Source: Liolophura sinensis (Eukaryota; Mollusca; Polyplacophora; Chitonida; Chitonidae). From it: a DNA stretch of 64,000 bases. Made by a program: the position numbers and the translations under genes. This document shows, piece after piece, positions 49,801 to 62,160 of the stretch. The notes beneath the pieces were generated by a model, which was not told where the DNA came from, searched no databases, and was given only the letters and a program-made list of their open reading frames with translations. Each line of letters begins with the position of its first letter. The stretch's first letter is position 1. The stretch covers positions 18,657,338 through 18,721,337 of the forward strand of contig NC_088302.1 of the NCBI RefSeq assembly GCF_032854445.1, written 5' to 3'.

Positions 49801-52800
49801 GCACTGTAACATCTAAAGTACTTATTGTCATGGTACATGTAGTTTTAGTGTCATATGCTTCACTAAATTCACTAAACTATTTGCACATAACTGCATACTT
49901 TCAGACAAACTCTCCCATACTTCCCACATCTTCTGAGATACTTTCTGATTTTCTGATTCCACATCCTCAATTCATACTTTGTCAGTTTCACTGCAAATCG
50001 GGTTTGATGTTGCGCCAGAATTTTAATACAGCTATAACCATCAGAATCAGCCAAATATTTTATTTTTTTATTTGATTGGTGTTTTACGCCGAACTCAAGA
50101 ATATTTCATTTGTAAAACGGCGGCCAGCATTATGGTGGGTGGAAACTCGACAGAGCCTTGGGGGAAACCCACAACCATCTGCATGTTGCTGACAGACCTT
50201 CCCACATACAACCACAGAGGAAGCCAGCATAAGCTGGACTTGAACTCACAGCAACCGCATTGGTGAGAGACTCCTGGGTCATTACGTTGCGCTAGTGCGC
50301 TAACCAACTGAGCCATGGGGGCGTCCCAATCAGCAAAATATGAGGGAAAATTTCATTTTGCCCTTATGGAAGCTATACTATTAGAAACAACTCCCTGCTT
50401 TCTTGTCACTAACGTACCTCTCTGACCACAAGTGCCCTGTCCTTCACTTTATACCGATGCATCTTTTCAAGCGCCCGTCGCGCCCCCTCCTTGTCTTTGA
50501 ACTCAATGATACTGGAAAAATGTTAAAATTTCCTTATGTTACATGTTATATGTTGAAACATATAACCAATAGAGGCAAATGCTTATATGCCATAAAACAG
50601 CATCTTGAATCAACATATTACAAAAAGTGTCCAGGTCCACACAAAGGTCATAAAATTATTTTGTTCTCAATTTTTACACCTGTATACCAGAAATCCATAT
50701 TTATCCATAAACCAGACAATGACTAAAAATTCTAAGTGTAAACAGTTAAAACTTCTAAGAGTATAAAGTTACATCCAGAAGTGTTCACTTACCCTGCTCC
50801 TTTTGATTTTCCATCATTTGTTTCTAACATATCCACAAATGCCACCTCTCCAACTATGAAACAAAATGAAGGTATTAACATTCATTGTTTGCTTGTTGTC
50901 CACGATGTAATGGAGAAAAATTCATAGGAGACTGCTGCCATATCAGTTTTGATCCCGGTAATGTTTAACAAAAGACAGTGTACTTTACCCAAGTACCCCT
51001 CGGTACAGATTATTAAAGTATACAAAATGTCTTGCTTTCCTGCCTTCATTACTTCAAGAGGACATTTCCCTTACTACTTCATGTCACAAACACAAAACCA
51101 CACTTGTTATTGGTTTGATAGATGGCAGAGTTATAAAGTAAATAACAAATACTACAGGTCTTTATTTTTGTAACTCTTCTCCTGAATCTAAATGGATTCA
51201 CGGTTTGCTTTACGGGGTCAAATCTAGTACCACAAAGTATGCAGTTACTCCAAGTTTTAATATGCGGTATATAAAATAAAACAGCTTTGGGAATTCCGGG
51301 TGACATAAATATCACTATACAGGGGTAGAAATAAGCCCTAAAAATCAAAAGGCCAGTTGAGCCACTTGACTTGAAAATCAATTGGCCCTGGCTTCAAAAT
51401 AGAAAAAAGCACCATGCCAATAATGTTTTAATATTGTAGGTTGATCTGATGTATATACAGTATCTTTGTTCAAAGAATTACATGATTACTAGTCACTGAT
51501 GACATGAACAATTTTTTTTTAAGAAGTTCAGGTACTGGAGGTTTGTAACCTGTGAACTTTTAATAATTTGCAGAATGTTGGGGGGCCAGCGATCCTCGCA
51601 AGGGCCCTATTAGTAAAATATAAACCATCCTCAGACCGAAGCTTTCAACTACAGAAGTCAGCTGTAGCTGATTGAGTTGCTGACATTTGTAATGGATTTG
51701 CTACATTGCTGTGACATTTGACTAACATGCCACAACAAAATGTTTTCCTTTAGTTCCAAAACTCGAGTGCTGATGCGATCAAATTTACAAGTAAACTGTT
51801 TAAAGTCGTATCGATTCCCGCCGCTTTCGGTGTTTCACTGCTGCTTCATAGCCAACAAAATATTCCACAAAAATGACTTCACGCACCCCTTTTCATAGCT
51901 CCATGTTCATTTCATTGCAATCTTCTCATTAGTTTTGGATATCTTTCGGTTTTAATGGTCCTCTGTAGTTGAGTATAAACGCTACCACTGCTGTACCTAT
52001 CAAACAGCCATTGCCTTATTGTACACAGGTGACATTTTCGGCAATGATAGCCTGTATCATAGCAAAATTCACTTGAAACCAACACCTGTTGTTATCTACT
52101 TTTCATTCACTTACCAGCATGCCAAAGATGGATCAAACTAAAGATGAATGAACTCCCACTTCGCTTACCCACCATACTCTCAATCACCAGAGTTTTTGTA
52201 CACGTTTAAAGCCCTTATTTTTCCTCCCTGCTGTTAAAATTCAGCTTGACCCGCCGGACTTATCCCAACTCTAGCCACCACATCAAAGACTTCACTATCA
52301 GCAGGTCAATGGTTATTTTGACCCCTGCTGTATTTCATCATTTATCAGTTAGTTTATGCTAAAGAGTTTGCTTGCAACATAGGATAATACCAAGTTAGGT
52401 GATTCATTTCAAAATCAGTTCAACATTTATTCTGATTTCTGTTCATCAGTAGAGGATATTGTGTTTGTATGATCTGAAATTTACCATGGCGAACAACAAC
52501 GACGCCCAATTGAAGTAAAGTGTAAAACATTAAACGAAATACGCATTATGCTGATGTTTATGGTCGTACATTCACTTATTGAGGATGTACAGTTATGAAT
52601 TGGAAATTTGATAACAATTGGTCATTTTCAAAAAATTGTTTTTGTGACTTTCTTACAGGAATCCAAACAGATTCCTGTAAATTTGCTTTCAAGAGTCATG
52701 GTAAAAATCAGATTCTCGTCGAAAGTAAAGCTGTAAATCTTTAACCTTGCCAACCAGTAAAGCACTTTTTTCCAGTCGAATTTTTCCATATAAATATTAT

Positions 52801-54872
52801 CAAAATGAAACCACAAATGATTTGCATATCATAATATGCAAATGCAAATATTATTTCTCTACACTGCGTAGTTCACTCACAATGTTGTTGCAGAGGTCAT
52901 TGAAAAGGCTGAAGAATCAGGGTACAACAAGTAACTCACCCTCTTTTCTGAACAGATCTTTGAGGTCCTGCCATTTCATTTCATAGGGCACATTGCTGAC
53001 AAAGACACGTTTTGTATTCACAGTGATGTTACTACGTCTTCTCTCCCTATCTCTGTGGTTGTTTCTACCTGGGCTCCGTGAGCGTGACCTGTCCAAAGGG
53101 GATCTTGACCGCGATCTGGAATACCTACACGAACAGTATAGATACATGTGTCATAAATGTTAACATTCAAAATTGTATTCTTGCATAAGCAACAGTTTAT
53201 GTCAAATCTAACAAGAATCTGGAATCTAGAATTCCATCCCTAGCATTTCCAAAAATAACTGAAACTAAAAATAATCATGAGAGTGTTAGTTTCAGGGAAA
53301 CTGGTGCAATACTTAAGCAGGAGTTGCACGGACAAAGTTTGAAAATCAAGCACTGCAGTAAGTGCCTAAACGGGTGTAATTATGAAAGTAATTACCCTAT
53401 CATATAAAATAAATTTAAGTAAGCACAAGTTTAGACGACAGGGAAGATGTATGTTAAGTTTTCATAGAAATAGGTTCAGCACTTTAGTAAAAGTTGCAAG
53501 GACAACAGTGCTGAAATTAATTCATTTGATTAGTCCGTTATGCTGTACTCAAGAATATTTCACTTATACAACAGCATTATGGTGAGAGGAAACCGAGCAA
53601 AGCCCAGGGGAAACCCATGCACAGGTTGCTGACAGACGTCACGTATGACCAGAAACTAAGCCAGCATGAGCTGGACTTGAACTCACAGCAATCGTATTGG
53701 TGAGAGGATCCTTGGTCATTGTACCATGATGGCACACTAACCACTAGGCCACGGATGCCCCAAACAATGCAAGATGAGCAAGTATATCACTCTGGTTAGC
53801 CAATACAGCTGACCTAGTCCATCTATGGTGACTCAAGTGTTATATTTTAAAATTCTGACGTTTATCATAACACAGAATCCATCCCAGCCTATCGAGAAAC
53901 TCGTTACACATTTCCAAATGCTAAATCGATCAAACGAACTCAATGAGATCTGTGCTGATGGCACACAAACATAACTGCACCAAAAATACAAATTCTTTTT
54001 TATGTCCTCCTGGGTTGGATAAAGAAGGCTGAAGTGGTGCTAATAGACGGAAAATAACTTATCCGTTACATTTCAATCCCACAAGTAGGTCATGTAACAT
54101 TTCAAAATGGCTGTGACTGTCAGTGCCTCTGAAGTTCTGGCAGTTTATGTGATCACAAGGCAGCAAGTTAATTAGTCTTATCAGTGAGGGTAGAAAATTA
54201 AGAGGAACATGTTTGACAGATTACACAAAAATGTGCAGAGGAGTTGAGTGCGGTTGCCTTGAGTAGGAAGGAAGGTTTGAAATCTGCGATGACTGTAATG
54301 GATTCAGTGATATGACGAATGTTAAAATTTAAAATTACACACCATTTAGATGGATTACAGCTGACAAGGAGCCTATTTATTTGAGACTGCGCACTTTCAG
54401 GCACCTCACTCGCCGCCAGCAGTGGAACTGCATGGCGTGAATGAAAGCTAACATCGGAGCAGGTAAATGAACAACAACAGTGAACAATGGATGATAAACA
54501 TTGATATTCTGAGTACTATATCTGATAATAACCGCAAATTATAGCATGAACAATCCGCACAGCATACCGTTACGCTTCCAGACTGTGGCAGTGTTTGTAA
54601 ACAATACAGCCCAACAAACCGGCAGAATGGATTTACATGCAAGCAGTAAGCATTGTCTTTACAATGTCGTTGTTGTTGTTGTTCTTGCAAAAACAAAGGC
54701 ATACTAAGACGTGGTGTTAAACAGCAAGAGGAATACATCCCTGAAAATCTGTGATTTAGACCATAAAGTAACCACAATCTCAAGATTAATCCGTTCTTTT
54801 CACGCATTACCTTTCTGTTTTTATAGATTCTTCAAATTCTGCTCCACTGTCTTGCAGTGATAGGTCCGCCAT
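43926..54872 (-). CDS. HNRNPM: Heterogeneous nuclear ribonucleoprotein M / MYEF2-like, three RRMs
   Basis: Twelve minus-strand coding exons: 54872-54811, 53124-52940, 50853-50793, 50511-50418, 49695-49450, 49075-48922, 48738-48643, 47553-47470, 46701-46079, 45765-45714, 45234-45133 and 43987-43926. All phases join; 606 aa (human 730). The protein starts MADLSLQDSG. Residues 21-51 are Arg/Ser-rich. RRM1 (about 60-133) has KRVFVSNVPYEMKWQDLKDL; RRM2 (about 210-285) has WKKLKDVFKLAGNVLHVEI and AVQAISMFNNQELF; RRM3 (about 528-605) has FRDVGDVKFAEIKTDKDGKS and RIEGREIDVKLDRF. Between them are Gly/Met-rich segments (MGNMG-type repeats, about 150-185 and 330-430), where human has RMG repeats. The family binds GU-rich RNA and regulates splicing in the nucleus. 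RRM order and the REIDV ending identify the HNRNPM/MYEF2 family; the two vertebrate paralogues cannot be separated here. The donor at 45713 is repeated in tandem. Confidence 0.94.
44440..44645. repeat. Dispersed repeat with a TTTTATTTTATTTTTGGATT core
   Basis: The phrases TTTTATTTTATTTTTGGATTT and TTTAGTGTCAG at 44570-44610 are repeated almost exactly at about 34517-34555. The flanking CAGCAATTTTTCCTG has a counterpart near 40197-40210. I see no coding capacity and cannot assign a class. It lies in the last HNRNPM intron. Confidence 0.5.
45612..45725 (-). repeat. 22 bp tandem array of an HNRNPM exon-intron junction
   Basis: Five 22 bp units. Read on the minus strand each is AGATGTGG|GTGAGTTTAACAT-like, and the first is the real junction of the exon at 45765-45714 (donor at 45713). 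The others fall at 22 bp steps into the intron. Three of the four downstream copies keep GT; the one near 45647 reads AT. Confidence 0.92.
46765..46799. repeat. (TA)n microsatellite
   Basis: An uninterrupted TA run just upstream of the large Gly/Met-coding exon of HNRNPM (acceptor at 46703), within the intron. It produces the Tyr/Ile runs in overlapping open frames, which are not genes. Confidence 0.95.
50056..50325 (-). mobile_element. tRNA-derived SINE, near-full-length antisense copy
   Basis: Well-preserved copy: TTTTATTTGATTGG-type tail, GTTTTACGCCGAACTCAAG, GGCGGCCAGCATTATGGTGG, GGGGGAAACCCACAACC, GCTGGACTTGAACTCACAGC (B box reversed) and GCTAACCAACTGAGCCATGG (A box reversed). It lies in an HNRNPM intron. 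The 73 and 64 aa frames across it are shadows. Confidence 0.92.
51320..52290. mobile_element. Candidate ~1 kb non-autonomous mobile element in an HNRNPM intron
   Basis: Opens with GGGGTAGAAATAAGCCC and AAGGCCAGTTGAGCC. Closes with a sequence whose reverse complement reads GGCTAGAGTTGGGATAAG, then CGGGTCAAGCTGAA, so the ends look weakly inverted. The general plan resembles 9108-10290. No transposase frame is visible. Borders are approximate. Confidence 0.35.
53515..53764 (-). mobile_element. tRNA-derived SINE, antisense copy
   Basis: Antisense copy with TGTACTCAAGAATATTTCAC, GCATTATGGTGAGAGGAAAC, CATGAGCTGGACTTGAACTC, GCAATCGTATTGGTGAGAGG and CTAACCACTAGGCCACGG. The tail is worn (TTCATTTGATTAG). 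It lies in the first HNRNPM intron. Confidence 0.88.
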
Positions 54873-56600
54873 TTTCTCTTTTGCGCGTTGTTCGTTTGCT
54901 CTGGTTCCGTTGCATTCTGGGAGGAATTACATGCAAATCATTGCCTTGAACATGCGGCACGTGTTTTGATGTAATATGTATGTAAAACAATTTAACCATT
55001 CTGTCTCACACGAGGTAATGTCTTCAGAAGAGATATTTTTATGACCGCAGTGCAAAGAAACAAATGATCATTTCGATTTGAATTTAAATTCTGTTTTAGT
55101 TTGCCTTTTGGCGAGAGGAGGTGGAGTATAAATCACAAACAAGCAAGGCGAAGTTTTTTTTAAAGATAATTTCACATCATCTGTTTCACATTTGACATTC
55201 ATGAAATACCGGTACCCTAAATGACCATAAATTTCGTCCAGTACAAAATTGCTCATTTCCTGATCCCGAGAGTTCTATTGATTTTGGAAAGGTGCTATGA
55301 GGTTTGCTTGGAACATGAGATGATATTCTACAGGTGAATTGTAAATTTCATCACCAAAAATAATATTTTGTGACATTTATTTGCCTCTAAAGATGGACTT
55401 TTGGCGGCTAAAGTTTGGTTATTTTAGGCATGTTCAATCCCAGAATAGTCATAGCAAACGAGGCAGCAAGGTAAACATGCTGGCACCTCCAAAATAGCAT
55501 AGAACGCTACCTGTATACTTCTCTCGATCCTGTCACAAAGAACCCTCTCTTAGCCATGTCACGCGTCTTCACCCGGCGCTGTCAAACTAGTGCTGCCTCA
55601 CTGAAGCATCAGTCATATTATCTTCATAAAGGTAGTTATGAAAATATGGGTGTAGAAAGTCCAATACAGTTTTTAAGTTACATCATTATTAATACAGGGC
55701 CTCATCCTACAGTGTGCAAAATCATACTGTTTGTTTTTATGGCATGTAGCTAAGGCTGTTTCTCTGATCATTATGGCAGCGTTTGCATTAAAAACAAAAA
55801 AAAAGAAAACTACAGCCACAATGTTATACCACTTTACAATACTTTACACCCAAACCCACCACAAATTATATTTCATTAGATTAATCTAATCTCATTTAAT
55901 AATTAATTTCCTATGTTCTATATTCATTTATCTATTTGACTGGAGTTTTACACCGTACTCCTGAACATTTCAGTTACACGGCGCCGGTCATCATCATGGT
56001 GGGCCTACATGTGTACACCACTTGTTATAACTGCACCGTAAGGCAACATCAGGTCACAAAGGGTCGCCACTCTGCGTCGTACCGGCTTATTACTCATTGG
56101 TCAGTCCCAGAAATTGATTCTGTAGATTTATGTTCTAGCAACACCTGAACACAAAAATAACCCCTCTTATTTCAGAATAAGTAATGTAATCGATGTAAAA
56201 ACTGAACCACATTATTTGTCATACATTTTTTGTAATTCCAGATTTGAACAAACCAGCCCAATTAAGGCAAAATATGTTCAGACTTACAATTCTGATAGAA
56301 GTATGCATGCCTTTCACTCAGAAGTAATGGTCAGTAGCCAAATATTCTAAGAATATTTATTTGCTCTATATTTAGGAGCGCTCAAGAATTTTTCACTTGT
56401 GTGACAGTGGTCAGATTTATCGATGGCAGAAACCAAAGTGACCGGAATAAACCACCAACTTTCACGAGGTAGCACTGGATTAAAGCATACAACCCTATTT
56501 GTCAAAGGCCTTACAGTTGAGGCAAATCAGCTCTTTCCCCACCACTAAGAATATCATATAATTACATTTAGATGTAGGACTACAATGACAATCAAATCAT
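54873..56600. other. Spacer upstream of HNRNPM
   Basis: Contains the HNRNPM promoter (the ATG at 54872 is preceded by short purine/pyrimidine-rich sequence, with no TATA box that I can assign) and SINE fragments at 55922-56004 and about 56365-56460. No gene is recognised. The CRTC transcript on the minus strand may end in or before this region. Confidence 0.5.
55922..56004 (-). mobile_element. tRNA-derived SINE, antisense 3' fragment
   Basis: Only the tail and first part of the body remain (TTATCTATTTGACTGGAG, TTTTACACCGTACTCC, CGGCGCCGGTCATCATCATG). A more decayed fragment follows at about 56365-56460 (GCGCTCAAGAATTTTTCAC). Confidence 0.75.
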
Positions 56601-59600
56601 TTTTAATGTTATTGCAAAAAGACAACAGACAGAAAATCATAGCTTGGAGATTGAGTTTATTTAGTTATACCAGGATGTGTTTCAAATGGTGACCAGAGTC
56701 CATTGTATGTATATATATATATATATTTATATATATAATAGAAACCAATTTAACAATACAATTATGGGTCATTATCTGGTCAGACAATAAGATTACTCCA
56801 CAGACTCCGTGTCCCAGCACAAAACACCACGAGCCAACGAGCAGACAAACAGACAGACAACCCAAGTGAACAACATAACATGGATGGACAGAAAGAGGTG
56901 ACCACAGTCTGCTGAAGTTTATAGCTAGGCCAAGAAAGTGGGCTACTGCAGCTGTGCTCATAGGCTGATGAATACATTAGCTGATGTTTGAAGGCTGCAA
57001 CCCACACACACACCCACCCACCCATCCATCCATCCATCCTACAAAGCCCTGTGAAACACCGACTGGCCACATAATTAATCCTTACTGAGTGCCGCAGGAT
57101 GATACAATGAACTCTGAAGAGATTTTCATTTTGACAGGTTTGGCAATTTTTCATGGCACACTGAGATCCTCTCCACATAAGTAACTGTAATGTTTTGAAA
57201 CATAATATATTTTAAGGCTTATCACTGGATTTTCTAACAGTACGTATTCATCTCACACCGGACTGACATAAAGTCTCCCTTCCTCCCTCCATCACTAAAT
57301 AAGGCTGGTTTCTGGTTAGAGGCAGAGAAAATACCCAATACCAAGGACATATACCCCAGAAACGAAAACTTTTTCCATACAGCTATCCAATTTATAATAA
57401 AGCTTGATGACAATTACACCAGGCTCACCTAGTAATTCTTAAAAATGGTAACAACAGAAACCAAACAACTGATAATAACCTTATCACACAATAACATTAA
57501 CAACAAAAACAAAAAATGATCATTGCGACCAGTTGTTCTATCAGGCTCGTGGGGTTACAAGCCAACAAATTAACAAAAACACCTCATACAGAATTACTTT
57601 GTACACCTACGATATAGGCAGTTGGCGACTTTGCACGAAACCCTGTTGGAAATGAGAAACATACCCCTTCCTGATAGAAAACATTTTCAGACATACAAAT
57701 AGTTATGGCTACAGTACTTGTAGTGCACACTGCTTTGGTGTCAGCCCAGCGAAAGTCCTAAATCTGATCAGTGTTTAAAACTGGAAATGTTTATTGTTAC
57801 AAGCCAAAAAACAAAAGATAATAAGAAAAAATATATTCAGCAAGCAAATTAAAACCTTAAAAGTCTATTTAGAGACAAAGTCTATAAGAACAGCCTTCAA
57901 CCTTTGAGTTCATAAATTTTTTTCTAGAATGTGAATTATTTCACTAACATCAATCTTAAAGCTTTAAATGCTTTTATGCACTAATTAGCACTTAATTACT
58001 CATCCTCCGGACACACTGATTAGAAAACCACACATCATACATGCACCTGGCACAGGAAACAAATCCATCGTTAACCACAGGTGACAGCATACAATTAGAG
58101 AAATATACAAGCTTAATGAATTCTGACTCAATATATAACAAGGGGTCAATGAAAGATTCAGCCTGTAATCAACAACCACAGGCAAGTATATATATAAAAA
58201 AAATTCATCAAATATACAGGACAATAAATCTGGTCAAATTTAACACAGGGAATCTACAGAAATTTACAGACATGCCAGGTCAAAGGTTTGAAAGATGAAA
58301 AGACATGTTTTGTTACATATGAAATCTTGCTGGGCTATACTCCAACAGCCTGCACACAGCCTTGGCAGGTAATATCCATTCACTTTATATGCATACATGC
58401 ATATTTTCCAAACATGTATATCAATATATACATTACAATCATATATACTATTCTTTTACAAACTCTGAAAGGCAAATAATTTCATGAAGTTGATCTCATC
58501 TCCTGTATCAAAAAGCATTTTGAACTACAACAGGCTTCCAGCACCACACCTGAAGAACGAATTTAGACAGTTAAAAAAAAAAATCATCTAAGAATAGTCC
58601 TACTGGTTGTTTTGAAGGCATGGATATACATGTTATGATGTACACCAAAAAGGTGCACAATCAGGTTTCATCTGGGTCCCTCTAGTAATAACCAATACTG
58701 GGCATCACATCACAGACTAATACACAATGCATGGATAGATTCTGTCTACAGGTAAACTATGCACGGATCATTGAATTAAAGTTTCCCATGACAGTAGATA
58801 TTGTACCTTTGATTTGTAGAAGAAAACAAAACTCCTGTTGTGATTGTACCTTTGATTTGTAGAAGAAAACAAAACTCCTGTTGACAAAGATTTTATTTTA
58901 AACTGTAGAGAAGAAAAGAATTTCTGTTGCAAACATTGAGCATTTCTGTTGATGTGATAAATACTACGACTTCAATGTTGATTAAATATATTCTCCCTTA
59001 CATCATTAAAAGAAGTGTGCACCTCAAATAGCCAAGAATGTCATTTTCAACGCCAATCCTAATCAAAATTGCCCAAAACCTTGAAAGTATACAGTAACAA
59101 ACAAACCTAGCACATACTATCAAAACACTTCCACATTCAATATGAATTGTGAAACTACCTGTAATAATGAACAGCCTGATGTAATTACCAAAAGTGGTGT
59201 TTAGAGTTACATGTAATTACATGGTACATATGTATTAGTAATCCACCACTTTATAGAGATTTGTATTAATTCATGAATTCACACAGTTGTGTCAGCAGTA
59301 TTCAGGTGAAAAGCTGTCATGGTAAGACAGCAGGCCCATACGCACATCACGCATGCTCACATGCAAATTATATTCAACAAAGACAAGCTGTACTAGCCTG
59401 AAATTATGCATTACAGAAATTCAAAACTACTTTCCAAAGTAAATAATGCTGTTACAGTATGTAATACATTTAAAAATCTTTTGTAGAAATCTAAAAGCTT
59501 TCTTTCCATTACGTACATGTTGGTGTTGCTTATCTTGCCTTTCCTGAAGAAAAACCATGGGTATTTGGCTCTGTCAGATTAAATTTTTTCTTCTATGCAT

Positions 59601-62160
59601 GTATACAAGCATGTAAGGATACCATGTACACTGGAGCCCAATTCTGCACCTCTGAACCAGCATTACAACGCTGGGTACTTCCTTGTCACCAAATATGGAC
59701 AATGGTAATAGTTCAAATGAAGCCTTCATGAAACAAACTGTTGTTGAGGTTCCTCTTCAGATTTTTTAATTAATAGTACATATGTTGTCTGAATTCATTG
59801 TATAGGTCATGTAAATGGAAAATTAAGACTGTACGTTTAAATCTAAATTTAATGGGCTCAAGAATGAAAATGGAAATAGGGCAGCATAAACAAAAGGAGC
59901 TGGTTTTAAGTACACAATTTCACTGCCCAAAGTCCTAGCCTCCACAGGAAGAGAGAGCTCTATGTGTTGAAAGATCTACAACCCAAGATTAATTCTTGAC
60001 ACCGAATGTGTCATAACTACCGTGAAATTTAGTGTTGGTGGTAAAGCCAGACATCTGTTACTACACTTTCCTAAGGGGGACCACTCTGATAGTCTAATGG
60101 CTGCGTAAAAATAGTCCCTGTAGCAAAGTGGTGCGTAGAATTTTCTACTGAGTTGAAATGTAAAGTGAGCCCTGTGCGACATGAAAAAATGAAGATGAAC
60201 AAGCAGCCACAGGTAACATTAGCAGGCACATCTAGCAATCATACCAGTTTTAGAGGTATATTTATCTTCAAGTTCTATATGTTCACATACATGCAAGCTG
60301 CTTTGGCTGTCAACACAAAAATCAAAACAATTTGAGGACACTGCAAACAAATGAAACAAAATCAAACTTTAAACATTTATCACATACAGTTTCAGTAAGA
60401 TACTGTAAAGAGCTTTTCATTAAAACAACAACAAAAAAAAAAAAATAAACAAAAAAAAAAAAGAACCAATCTGTGTGCTTGGTAGTAATACAGATACCAC
60501 ATCAGAATGGGCACATGTTGTAGTTTAAAATTCAGAGTTTTGTATTTCATTGAGCCTAATACTAACAATACAAAAGTACAGCATGTACAGGTGAAAAACA
60601 ATGTGATGATGAATGTAATGGGCATGAAGACCGTTGCGTTGTCTGCCTGTCCCTTTGTCCGGGCAGTGATGAGTGGGAAGGGGGCATGAGATTAGCTGCC
60701 TGATCGCTGTGGTAGAATTTGAAAGCAATACATGGAAAACGAAGAGCAAATGGTGAAAAACCACACTGACACAGTACAAATGAGAATGCAATATATACAG
60801 AGCACTTCTGATAAAAGTGGAAACAGACTATGATTTAATGTTACATGAATCTTTCCCCCTCTCCCCCCCCGCTCCAACCGAAATTATCTCAATCCATAGT
60901 TATCTCCCTTGACAAACACATGCGCAGAACTTAATCTTGTAATGTCACATGATTATCTTTAGCATTTTTCTCTTTTGTTCACCTGTTACTAAAACCAAGA
61001 CCTTTCCAAAAAGTGAAATAGCTGTGAATAATGTGGAACAAAAGGAGAAGGAAAAAAAGAAAGAAATTAATTAAAATAGTCATACACCTGGCCTCCACAT
61101 GTACACCAATTATATTGGGTGATACCTGTTAGCCAAGCTGTAACTGTGGAAAGTGATGAACAGCGGCAATATGTTAAGGCGCATATAAATAGCGCAGCCA
61201 AATCAACTGCATCACTAAAATAGGATAGAAAGATAAATTAAAGCCCACTCATACTTCAGATCTTAAATACAGCTTAAATTTAGGAATAAAATTAAAATCT
61301 TGGCAGTGGTTATACCCTTTGCCTTCTAGAAAGCCTCCATAATATGTTATACAAACTACAACTCTTCTCTTTTGTACAAGCAATAGTCTTTAAAAATAAT
61401 GGTGTGACTAAGTTAAATATTTAAAAATATGCTAATATCCTTTTTTTTCTGGAACAACCTGGGAGTAAGACCAAATTACCGCATTATGATTCCACCCAGA
61501 GTAATAAAAAGACTGACTTAGCTACATAGGCCTCATAATTTCTAAGCAGCTTACAGAGTTCGTAAAGAAGAATGCACCAACCATGTGAAGTTTATTACAC
61601 TTGCACATTACAGACAAAATATATCCTTGTGTGCAAAACAGTCAGTAAGATGGAATGTCAGTTAGTGATGCCAAATGGCAATGAACATTGAGAGGCCCAG
61701 TGTTCAGGTAAACCTTCACCATGAAGGCAGGATCCTGCGCTGCTCCAATCCTGACACGTAACACAAACCCAGCACTACTTGGTAATTTCACCGTCCTGGG
61801 GTGCTGCAGGAGCCACCTTCTTTTTTTTTTTTTGACCAGATTTGACAGCTGGCAATGTCACCCAGTGGGACAGTAACAGCCACAAGAACAGCAGTAGTAG
61901 CCTTGCTGCAATCAAAAAGTGCCAAGGAAATTCCCTCAACGTCAGGGAAATCCCCTGAAAGGCTGGAAAATCCACAATCGCACGCACAACTGAGCCTATT
62001 CACAATCACAACAGGCTTTCAGTCAGCAATAACCTTGTACACATTTGACACGGCCACTCCAAGAGGGTGTAGGGCATCGTCAGCAGAGAAACAGTTACGC
62101 AATGACTTAGAGCTCTTCCTCCTCCTCTAGTTCTCCGGGATAGGTCGACCATAGGTACCT
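56601..62160 (-). other. Downstream region of CRTC, probably including a 3' UTR
   Basis: About 5.5 kb of AT-rich sequence after the CRTC stop, with no coding exon and no clear SINE copy, unlike the rest of the window. That contrast is compatible with a long 3' UTR, but it is only suggestive. The first minus-strand AATAAA that I see after the stop is at 61591-61596, about 565 bases downstream. It also holds TA repeats near 56707-56740, a CCAT/CA-rich tract near 57001-57040 and a 43 bp duplication (58800-58885). Confidence 0.4.
58800..58885. repeat. Two-copy perfect direct repeat of about 40 bp
   Basis: The phrase TTGTACCTTTGATTTGTAG followed by AAGAAAACAAAACTCCTGTTG occurs twice in immediate succession (spacing about 43 bp), apparently without mismatch. 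This suggests a recent duplication. Confidence 0.85.

Noticed and set aside
61855-62130. 91 aa plus-strand open frame opposite the CRTC 3' region
   Set aside because: No family resemblance, and it overlaps the likely CRTC 3' UTR on the other strand.
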